NCBI GenBank assembly: GCA_021014945.1
Contig: MU266407.1
Span: 1 to 64,000 of the forward strand
Source: Leucogyrophana mollusca
Lineage: Eukaryota; Basidiomycota; Agaricomycetes; Boletales
Length of the DNA stretch: 64,000 nucleotides
Direction: 5' to 3'
Below are positions 45,248 through 54,698 of the stretch, piece by piece; within the stretch, counting starts at the first letter, position 1; each line of letters starts with the position of its first letter. The position numbers and the translations under genes are program-made. The notes under the pieces were generated by a model that did no database searches, was not told the DNA's origin, and saw only the letters and a program-made list of their open reading frames with translations.

Positions 45248-46365
45248 CTAACAGCACTTGCCTGATGGAACCCAGTTCTTCAATCGGAACCCACCCGACC
45301 GTCTCTTCCGGGCTCCACTAAGGCTGCCAAAGCTAAGATGACTCGAGCTGGTCACCCTTCTAAGGGCTCGGTCCCCGTAACTGACACCGCTGCCGGCCTT
45401 CTCTGGGTCAAGTGCTCCTGATTCGATAGACAGCAGAATAGAACGTGCGGCGAGCAGGAATGGAGCTTCGACGTTGTCCCCACTCAGCGAAGAGGCTTCG
45501 AGAAAATGTACATCTGGAATAAAAATCTGATGAGCACACCGTTTCCACTATCGGAAAAATGACGGATACCATTCTCCGCAGCCCATCTACTTGCTTCCGC
45601 CCACTCCACTTCCCGATCCTCTTCTCTGTCCGACTTATTGCCGACTAAGACAGCTACCAGATGTGGACTTGCAAGAGCCCTCGCATCCGTTAGCCATCGA
45701 GACATATTGAGAAAGGAATCTCGACTGAATAGAGGCCGATGAATAGCTCAGTGAATGGTCGCTATGCGGATAAATAGACACACTTTGTGATGTCATACAC
45801 CAATATCACGCCCGCCGCACCGCGGTAATAACTGCGAGTTACAGATCTGTTCATTGGACGTCAATACGCTGATAAGTCACGCTAAAACTGGAGACGAACC
45901 GGAAACGCTCTTGCCCGGCTGTGTCCCATAACTAAGCCGAATATCAGCAGCCTTCAGCTATGCATGCTTTGAGCAAGATACCTGAAGCTTTATTCTCTTC
46001 TCCCCCAGTTTAACCGTTCGACTGGAGAACTCTACCCCGATAGTGTGTTGCGAGTGGTCCTTGACTGATACGACAGAGGGTTGTAATTAGTGGCAGCACC
46101 ACGACATGTATAGCCATCGCGCACAAGCATTGTGTGTAAATTGGTGAAGTAGACATGATTTCCCCGTCCCAGCTTCACCTAGAGAAGACTGGGGTTTGAA
46201 TCCGTTAACCTCGCAGCAAGTAGCTGTTCGCACCAATGATAATATACTTCATTAGAAAGTCTAGGTTGCCATTAGTAGCTGCAAGCTCTGTGCCAAGGCA
46301 TGACAAGTCCTACCATATGTTTCCAATAGTTCAGTGGCCCCAACGTCGAACTCGTCGGGCGCCAT
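45248..46365 (-). CDS. Rab4-type small GTPase
   Basis: The protein is 243 aa from eight exons: 46365-46314, 46260-46234, 46178-46125, 46064-45982, 45931-45900, 45846-45784, 45724-45570 and 45513-45248. GTP-binding motifs are complete: P-loop GEAGTGKS, effector threonine in HTIGVEF, DTAGQERF, NKSD and EASSL. The stretches SVTRSYYRGAAGVILVYDIT and MSRWLTDARALASPHLVAVL, and SGALDPEKAGSGVSYGD near the end, match Rab4 closely, pointing to early-endosome recycling. The C-terminus ends in CC for double prenylation. A basic insertion of about 25 residues (with SGARKRRSGGFR) extends the hypervariable tail beyond the usual 213-218 aa. The first exon adds a short acidic leader before YDFLMKYIIIG. Confidence 0.92.
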
Positions 46366-46534
46366 GGCGCACGCTGTGGGTGTTGTTTGGGTGTAGTAAC
46401 TGACTGCAAGACCGTCCCGACGGATACCTGCAGGCAAGCTCTCCATAACCAGCCACAATTCCCACGATTGCAATTTACTACCGAGTTGGTACATCTGTTG
46501 CTTTAACTGTGCTACATTCCTTGCTTTCTCCCTT

Positions 46535-48091
46535 TCACCAGCCTTTCCATGGAACCCAGATGTCGACTACTTTATCGCTGCCTCCTTCCACACTAGAATC
46601 CACGATGTAGTACCAAGGATGGCCTGCAGCGATCAAGCACGCGTGTTGTCCAACAATCTCAATAATATCTCCGACTTGCAGTTTTGGATCCGATCCAGGT
46701 TGGGAAGGCAGCTGCACCAGTGTTCCATGCTCTTGGGATATCCTTCCTAATTTCCATGATTTACCGAGGATCTCGCCAAAGCCACTGATGCGGCCCGTAT
46801 CTTTGCTCATAGCTATCGCTCCCGCGTCACACATGGCCTCATCCAGGCCGTCGTTCCCCCGTCCAGGATAGTATGAGATAACCTGCGCGAGAACGCGCTG
46901 CGAGATGCGACTCCGGTCGATCAAGGTTGTGTGCAGCTGTTGGAGATCAAGGAGAGGATAATTTCCTGTCATTGTTCTGTTCATACAAGTCCATTGACGC
47001 TTGGGAAGTATGCACGCACCTGCATGAAGCTCGAGCTTGCCATGTAACGAAGACGTCAACTGCGCCCTCGCTGCCGCTGAGGCGCTATGGGCAGCAGGGG
47101 TAGACCCCACTGAAAGCACGAACGGCTGGTTGTGCGCCTCTTTGTTAGGGGAATCTGCAAGCACTTCCAAACCTAGCGCCGCCGCATCGTTTGCGAGACG
47201 TACTTCACCGGTCAAATAGGAAGTGGCCTGCTCCAGCGACGTAGAGCCGTAAGAGTCGCCGGCATGGCTGTAGAACCCGTAGACGGATATCACAGGGGAC
47301 GCAAATACAGTTTTCATGAAGGCCTTGAAAGACTCTGGTTCGACGGGTATGCCTGCGCGCCTACATCTCCGTGAGTACAGTGTACTCTTCTGGAAAATTG
47401 AATCTTACTTCTGGCCGCCGTCCACCTTAATGAAGGCCGACCATTTTTTCGGATTCTGTTGTTTCTTCTCGTATTCTTCCAAGAATCGTACTTGATCAAG
47501 GTGATCAATGAAGATCCGCACGACACCCCCGTATTTTGACATTTCATCTTGAAGCGCGGACAAGTCATCGACCTTGTTGAATCCTACCGGGAGTCCATAC
47601 AGAAGCTGCACGAGCTTAGGGTTAGCTTCTTCACTTCATTTTTTTTTTTGCGGTGATACTGACGTCTTTGATGGTGCCGTTCGCAATAAGACCGCCTCTC
47701 ACCACCTCCCATGCTTCCATCATGGTCGATACGATGACCGCGTCAGTCTTATCCACGTCCGAAACCAGCTGCAACACCGATCCTTCTACAGTCTAACAAT
47801 TGTTGATGAACAAACGACAGCTTCCGAATGCCCGATCGCTACCTTGTGCGTTTTCAGATGTGCTCTGAAGTTAGCGCCCCAGTCTTTTGCGTTTTGGTGC
47901 ATCTTCGCGCAGTTCTTTGCAAAAATGGCTTTGTCGAGGACGATTGCTGGAGTCCTCAGCGCGCTGAGAGGCTTCCCCACGAACTCTGCGACCAAAGCCT
48001 CTTTGGGCGGGTTGATGAGTTCCCAGGGGGTCTTCGTCTGTACTACAGGCGACATGGCTCGTGGTGGAGAAGGTTGAAGGTCGACGTTCAC
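46535..48091 (-). CDS. dsd1: D-serine dehydratase (Dsd1-type, PLP and zinc)
   Basis: The protein is 448 aa from exons 48091-47843, 47792-47664, 47605-47409, 47360-47020 and 46965-46535. It is a fold-type III PLP enzyme like alanine racemase: the Schiff-base lysine lies in RAHLKTHKT, and GGVVRIFIDH and KVDGGQKRAGIP form the barrel. The C-terminal domain has GISGFGEILG-like sequence and QHACLIAAGHPWYYIVD, whose H-x-C pair matches the zinc site of yeast Dsd1p. It converts D-serine (and poorly D-threonine) to pyruvate (or 2-oxobutyrate) and ammonia. It is divergent from the first esterase, with 190 bp between starts, so the two may share a promoter. Its presence next to an amino-acid-epimerase-like gene is suggestive. 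Confidence 0.9.
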
Positions 48092-48281
48092 GCTGCTATT
48101 TCACGGTCAACTCCTCAGGCTGCTTATATCTTATCGGAATACCTTCTATCACGTGTCCTGGTATCCTGACGCGTTGGTCGGTCCGATAAGACCGACCACC
48201 TTCGATCTATTAACGCACGGGCGAGGATAGCAGCCCTTATCCCTTGCGAGAGGGCACACCGGAAAGCTTATCGAAACCACA

Positions 48282-49591
48282 ATGGCTCAGTCTTTGCCCA
48301 ACCCCATTGCCCCTGAAATTCTGCCCCGTCTCGATCCCGAGTACATTGCCTTTCATAACAAATATGTCGCTCATATCGTGCCATATCATACCGATCCCAA
48401 CTGGAATCCTTCGATGCGCAGTAGCAACCCGGTCCCCGGAAGTTCAGAGGTCCTGAAAGTTGGGAAGGTGGAAGACTACGACTTGACGCATTGTAAGGTC
48501 CGCGTTTTTACTCCAGAAGGCACACCTCCTGCGGACGGTTGGCCAGTATACATTTGGTATCATGGCGGTGAGGGATCATGGTAAATAATGTTTGCGAAAG
48601 TGTCATTGCTCAATTCTGGACATCAGGTGGCTGGACCCTTGGTGGCATCGACACGCAGAATCATTTCGTATCACGTCAATGCAAAGGTAACGGGCAGCCG
48701 CTGTGGTTAGCTGCACAACTGAGTCTCGAGATTTGTTTAGGTGCGAAATGTGTCGCAATCACAGTTGACTATCGTCTGGCGCCCGAGCACCCCTACCCGG
48801 CTGCAGTTGAGGATGCCTTTGAAGCTCTTCAATGGGTGTATGGGAAGGGCAGTTCTATCCTTGGAATTAATCCCCAGCGCATTGCCATAGGCGGAGAATC
48901 TGCGTGAGCCAGCTCGTTCGGTACTTGTGTATTCGTGTCTGCGTGTGCTCAAGAATAATCTACAGTGGAGGCAATCTTTCAGCCATATTGTCTGTCAAAG
49001 CTGCCCAGCTCAATCCTCCGATTCCGCTTCTTTTAGCTCAGCTAATCGCTCCAGTGACGGACAATACTGCGGACCCTTCCGGCAATCCATATCCGTCGTG
49101 GAAAGAGGTCGCGAACACGCCCTTCCTCAATATCGGGCGAATGCTCTGGTTCCGGGACAAGTACTTGCCAAAGGGAGAGGATTGCACCAAGTGGGATATT
49201 TCACCTATCTTCGTTCCAGACGAACTGCTTGCAAAGTCGCCGAAAACGTGGATTGCCGTGATGGAGCTTGACATATTGAGAGATGAGGGACTTGCGTACG
49301 CCGAGAGATTGAAGAAAATTGGGGTTGAAGTTTCAACAAAGATGTACATGAAGGCGCCCCATCCGATACTGGCAATGGACGGTGGGTTCCTCGCTTCCCT
49401 CCTTGCCCATCATACTACTTATATCTGACTTGTGACCTTTTGATTGCAATATTTTCGTCCATCAGGGTGAGTAATATCTCTCTTCCTAGTTGGTAATGGA
49501 ACTAATCAATCTCATTAGTGCCCTGTCCGTTGGTCGTGAACTGATATCTGATGCAGTCACGAATCTGGCAGAGGCTTTCGGTACCTTGTGA
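48282..49591 (+). CDS. HSL-type alpha/beta-hydrolase (esterase), paralogue 1
   Basis: The protein is 332 aa from exons 48282-48567, 48627-48686, 48741-48903, 48966-49381, 49466-49466 (1 nt) and 49519-49591. The hormone-sensitive-lipase family marks are complete: the oxyanion-hole HGGGW formed across exons 1 and 2, DYRLAPEHPYPAAVED, the nucleophile elbow GGESAGGNL across exons 3 and 4, the acidic residue in VMELDILRDEG, and the catalytic His in APHPILAMDG. The C-terminal helix LSVGRELISDA-NLAEAFGTL is shared with paralogue 2 and is reached in frame only if the single G at 49466 is kept as an exon. No signal peptide: probably cytosolic. Substrate unknown; related enzymes act on small esters. 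Confidence 0.9.
49466..49466 (+). other. Predicted 1-nt micro-exon, esterase paralogue 1
   Basis: The context is CATCAG|G|GTGAGT: a 3' splice site, one base, then a consensus 5' splice site. The flanking introns are 84 nt (49382-49465) and 52 nt (49467-49518). Without this base, exon 4 joins exon 6 out of frame and stops after nine codons. With it, the conserved C-terminal helix is read. Confidence 0.7.
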
Positions 49592-50010
49592 TACCTCGTT
49601 TCCTAAGTCTTCATTTCTATTAAGGTAGACACCTTTGTGTACAGCTTCCGCCCAACCACAAGAGAGATCTGCCGCTTCACATTTCCGCTGAAGAGTGCCC
49701 AACGTGCATCTAACCGTGTAGGGGTTGCTCAAGCGCCAAGGTCTCATGATGAACATCATCGAAGTTCGACATCTCGTTTCGTTATCTCTGCTCACGCCAG
49801 TGCGATTTGGTTTCATTTCCGTCCAACTGCATCGCATGTGACCTTGAACGGCCGGCCGAATCCACTGTTCACGATTCAACCTCGCGTCATGCTGGTTCGT
49901 CGAATCGGTCCGCCGAGACCGATATGCTTCTCGTTCTACTTAAAGCGTGAGTCAAGGACGGCATTGCTTATCTTTCTTCCTGGATAACCTGGAGGGTCAT
50001 CGAAAGTACA
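49592..50010. other. Intergenic region between the esterase paralogues
   Basis: No gene seen; it holds the promoter of the second esterase. Confidence 0.5.
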
Positions 50011-51299
50011 ATGGCGCGCACAGTATATCAACCTCTGGATCCAGAAATCCTCCCTCGCCTTCACCCGGAATACGTTGCATTCCACAACGAGCATGTCGCC
50101 TACATCGTGCCTAATCATCTACAGGAGTGGGACCCATCAGTTCGAAACCAGCCGACGGTGCCAGGCAGTGCTGAGGTCTTGGAAGTCGGGAGTGTCAAAG
50201 ACTATGATCTCAGTCATTGCAAGGTGCGCGTCTTCACCCCAGAAGGCACACCCCCCGTCGATGGATGGCCAGTGTACATTTGGTATCATGGTGGTAAATG
50301 GCCTTTTCCTTATTGATGATTCAATGAACCTTTATCGGTACCTTTAAACAGGCGGATGGACTCTTGGCAACATCAACTCTGAGAATGCCTTCGTGTCACG
50401 TCAGTGTAAAGGTATTTGGCATCTATCTGCCATGATATGTTTTCCCATCCACCATTTGTTCAGGTGCACAGTGCGTCGCGGTGACGGTCGACTATCGCCT
50501 TGGCCCTGAGGATCCGTATCCAGCCGCAGTTGAAGATGCCTTTGAGGCTCTTCAATGGGTTTATGAGAAAGGAAGCTCGCTTCTGGGAGTGAATCCCAAG
50601 CGTCTAGCGATTGGTGGATCGTCTGCGTGCGTCTAAAACTCTTTGCGATCATTATAATACCCCTGAAAATAGTAATCACAGTGGCGGTAATCTCGCTGCT
50701 ATCATGTCGATGAAAGCCGCTCAACTTGACCCTCCGATCCCACTTCTTCTGGCTCAGCTCATCGTTCCTGTGACAGACAACACGGCAGACGCATCGGGGG
50801 ACCCTTACCCCTCTTGGAAGGAACTCGCGAATACACCCTGGCTTAACACCAGCCGAATGCTTTGGTTCCGCAACCAATACCTCCCCAACAAAGAGGATTG
50901 GACCAAGTGGGACAACTCGCCCATCTTTGCCCCGGACGAGCTACTCGCGAAGTCACCAAAGACTTGGATTGCAGTTATGGAACTTGACATCCTGAGAGAC
51001 GAAGGACTGGCGTATGGTGAGAAGCTGAGGAAATTGGGGGTTGAAGTATCCCATAAGATATACATGAGAGCTCCCCATCAGATCCTGGCAATGGACGGTA
51101 TGTTTTGTCACCTGATCATTACTACGCCTGACCCATGACCTTTGTCCCCGCTTCAATTATCTCGTTCCACAGGGTGAGTTACTTTCTATCCTTCCGCAAT
51201 TACGTCTAGTCTGACCACCCACGTAGTGTTTTGAGTCTTGGTCGAGAACTTGTCGCCGACGCTGCCGCCAATCTCGCCGAGGCGTTCGGTACCTTGTGA
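50011..51299 (+). CDS. HSL-type alpha/beta-hydrolase (esterase), paralogue 2
   Basis: The protein is 331 aa from exons 50011-50293, 50352-50411, 50464-50626, 50682-51097, 51173-51173 (1 nt) and 51227-51299. It is a tandem duplicate of the preceding gene with the same exon phases and nearly the same exon lengths. It keeps HGGGW, DYRLGPEDPYPAAVED, a nucleophile elbow GGSSAGGNL (Ser where paralogue 1 has Glu before the nucleophile), the acid in VMELDILRDEG and the His in APHQILAMDG. The C-terminus LSLGRELVADA-NLAEAFGTL again depends on a one-base exon. The Glu-to-Ser change next to the nucleophile may alter the pocket. The gene appears intact and is probably expressed. Confidence 0.9.
51173..51173 (+). 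other. Predicted 1-nt micro-exon, esterase paralogue 2
   Basis: The context is CCACAG|G|GTGAGT, flanked by introns of 75 nt (51098-51172) and 53 nt (51174-51226). It occupies the same codon position as the 1-nt exon of paralogue 1. Without it, translation would stop two codons after the junction. Confidence 0.7.
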
Positions 51300-51805
51300 C
51301 GACCTTTGTATCACGGGCTGATAGTAACACATTAGTTGGTCAATGTGTGTAAATCTCGTGTATACCTGAACAAGTTCTCTTCATGCTGTGAGGATGAATA
51401 GTGTGCCAAGTCAAGCACTCGGGCCGACCTGTTATTTGCGCCAACTCACTCTCTGTCAAGCAACTCACTCCCTGCTTCCATACATTATGTCTCGAGAGCG
51501 ATTTGCGGTAGTCTGGGTTCGCTCAAACTGAGGAGGCTAGTGTGAGAGGGCATCGTTTGGATAAGGGCCTTGTAGAGCGCAGTGTCAACAGTGAGCAGAG
51601 TGGAGGAGACCATAACATAGGATTGAAGTGCGGATAGTATACCTTCGACTCGATTGGGGCCAAGCGAAGAAAAAAAATCCAGAAGTCCCTTTCTCATGGA
51701 ATTCATTCGATAGTCCAAAAAAATTGGCATGAGCAGGTCCAGGTACGGTATATAAGGATGGTGAAATAACTTTATGATAGTCCTAACGGACCGAGCGGTT
51801 TAGAT
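51300..51805. other. Convergent intergenic region
   Basis: A minus-strand frame at 51485-51730 has no recognisable motif. It lies downstream of the epimerase gene and is left uncalled. Confidence 0.45.
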
Positions 51806-53507
51806 CTAGCAGTTATGTGCGGTCCCCACCTGCTTGCAGACTTCAAGAAGGGCAACCCCCAGTTTCTCGAAATCACCGATCTGCATGAAAGCACCGGGGT
51901 TAGCTCGGACACGTGGAAGGAATGCAACATACGCACCTCGTTGTAGATCTGTGCACTCGCCCTGACATACCACTTCCCGTTGTGATAGAAATGTGCAGCG
52001 TAGACCTTGTGTTCGACGAGAAGCTTCTGCTGAAACATGCGTGCGGTATCTGCCGTTGACTTTATCGCCCCTGAAAGTGGAAGCTCGACGTTGACCTGAA
52101 ATCTCGTGAGTTAGATTAACAACATAATCCAAAAATCACGAGACCAACCATGTTGGTATTGAATTCCCCTTCGTGCTCGTCTGATTCAAGGACATGGGTG
52201 CCAAGCACGTGTGCGAGGCGTTTGCCCCCATCAAGGGCGAGCTGTCTGCAGTACGCATTGATACGCTCTTCTCCACCTAATAGCTCGCGAAACTTCACCG
52301 CTATGGGGGGTCACCAGGTTGTGAGATGAGTAGTGGTATGATACGGGACACTCACCTGATGTAAGGCTAAGCGGAGCTGTCATATCGTTTGACCCGCACC
52401 CTATTCATCCACCACGGTAAGTAACAACTCTTGGAAACTACGCTCGGGGGACGTACAGAAAAATCGCGTTTCAAAGTCTGAGAAGACGTCATCAGGGGAG
52501 GGAGACATGTAGTTTATCGCAGTGGGGAGCGAAGTCGTGATGAGATGCTGATTACTGCAATTCATCCCGAGTTAATAATGGCGAAACCACCGACAGCGGG
52601 AGCGCATACCGCTTCGGAACGTAAAGCACGGCACAACCACGTTTCGAGTATAGCCACTTGCAACAGCTCTATGACATCGCATAAATCGTTGTACACGGTG
52701 CAAAAAAAAGCGAATATTCGACTTACAGATACCCAAAAGTCAGGCGACACCTTCATCAAATTGATATCCGTCTCCTGGCCGATGGAGTGTGCAGCGTCGA
52801 TGACACTCAGCACACCTTCTTCTCGGCACACTTCAACCATTTCCCGCCAGGGCATAAGCACTGCGGGTGTTGACAAAACGCTGTCGATCACAGCAACAAT
52901 CTTGCGTGTCGGGGACTGCGGACTGGATTCTTTTACAGAACGCAAATGTTCGCGAAAGCGAGTCAGAATGACGGACCGGGAAGAGGGGAAGGAGAGATTA
53001 AATTCGGAGGATTTGGGGTAGGGTGGAGTAGATGTGATATGACGTGCCGCTCGAGCTATCGAGTCAAACGTGACATTCGCTGTATTATATTGAGTGAGAG
53101 TCACGAGACAGATAGCGTAGGATACGAACTAGTAATGAGGGTGTCGTTTTCCCCCCACTGCAGATTCCTTAGAACGGTGTTGATTCCGAGCGCAACGTTT
53201 GATACCAAGACGCATTCATCAACGCCTGCGTGGATGAGCTTTGCTACCGACGCACGGGCTGCATTAAGCAACGGCTGGTATTCGAGGCGGAAGAAGGCGT
53301 CGGGGTTGCTCTCTATCTGAGCTGATATTTTCTCGGATGCTTCAAGGACTGGTTTGGGTACACTGCCGAAAGAGCCTGTAAAACGTCTTCACTGAGCATG
53401 CGCGTGGCGAAGGAACGAAAAATGTTACCATGGTTCAGATTAGTGTATTCAGAGCTCAGCGCGAAGTGCTGCAGCATGTTGTGCCCGAACTCAAACTTGG
53501 AAGCCAT
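51806..53507 (-). CDS. PLP-dependent isopenicillin-N-epimerase-like (class V aminotransferase fold) protein
   Basis: The protein is 421 aa from exons 53507-53429, 53375-53130, 53079-52727, 52668-52610, 52554-52457, 52400-52356, 52300-52149, 52095-51937 and 51880-51806. Family marks in order: NLNHGSFGSVP, NPDAFFRLEYQP, VSNVALGINTVLRNL, IDSVLSTPAVLMPW, VIDAAHSIGQ with the cofactor-ring Asp, PDFWVS, the lysine segment KWLYSKRGCAVLYVP, and FFWCGSNDMTAPLSL. Fungal members of this group are annotated as isopenicillin N epimerase-like but rarely tested; related folds are cysteine desulfurases and hercynylcysteine lyases. The residues before the PLP lysine read SCC rather than the common NCH. The gene sits among small-molecule enzymes. 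Confidence 0.85.
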
Positions 53508-54698
53508 TGGTGCGTTAGATGGAGGGGAAATCGTCAGTAGAAAACGCCAACGGTTCTGTATCCCCGAGTGTTTGATGGTTTGGGAAGAGCGTGGAGGAAC
53601 AAACAACTTCAGATCCCCACACTTGCCTAGCTGACTCTGCTAGGGCTACCCTGTTACCTTGAACTTACAGAGCGGAGATAGGACACAGACTACAGCCTGA
53701 ACATTCAATCAGATCCGTTGGCTCTAGGGCTCTTCTGATTCGTTGGCCTTCGGCCCGTTGAATGGGGGCATCGCGCTCTCCCATGTCCCAGTAAGATCGC
53801 ATAAGATCTCGCTAACAGTCAAGGAGTTGACAGATAGCATAGCGCGTGCAAATCTTCATGTTTCCGTTGTCGCCGAAACCGCATTCGGGAAGCTTGGGCG
53901 CAAGAAGGTGCAAGAAGAGCTTGCGGTCTTCCTGGGTCCCGGTTAAGTCAAGATCTCCACAAAGAACCTCAACCGAGATTGATTGGAGCGAAGTCCATCA
54001 AACTCGGAGTACTGTGATTCGTCGTTAGCCCTGGATCCAAATCGCGGCTCGAGGATCTATTCAACAACTAGTGAGAAATAGAAATGGTAAGAGACGTTTA
54101 GCTCACTCGTCATACTGGTTGCCTGCTGGTCGCCATGCAGGAACAAAACACAGCGTCACCAAATTCGGATGCGCTTGTCAATGAAGCGCCAGCCACCCAA
54201 ATCTGGTTGCCAAACTCCGATCAGCTCGAACGTGACTCCACCGGCATGCGACTTCAACCTTTGAACACAACTCGTCAGGAACGCAGGAACAGCTGCCTTT
54301 TCTGCCAATATCCTCAACCGTTATCTCGCCTTGACTTCGCATCGCCCCTTCGTGCGACCGGGGACCGCATCAGTTTCCAGTTCTCACGATTCAATCATTC
54401 GTGATGGTGCTGCCTTGGAGTGCGTCCCTCGAGTATTTTTGACCTTGTCTGAACCCCTTCTGGCATGCGTTGGATTGCGTTCGTCAAGTACAGGCGGTTC
54501 AGCCTTCGATGTATTTCCTCGCGATGGACGTCAATTTATGGTGAGAGCGACTTGCTGAATGTAGTCCGGGTTGGTTTCTGTTACTATTCCTCTGGTTAAC
54601 TGCAAAATAGAAGAGAAATATAAAAATCACTCAGACAGTCCAGACGGCTTTATCAAACATCTGCCGAGAAACGCAATCCATCATCACTAGCACGCCTT
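53508..54698. other. 1.2-kb divergent intergenic region
   Basis: It separates the epimerase-like gene (minus) and the adenylation gene (plus). Frames at 53743-53946 and 54135-54404 have no recognisable motif. The length suggests room for regulatory sites, none identified. Confidence 0.45.
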
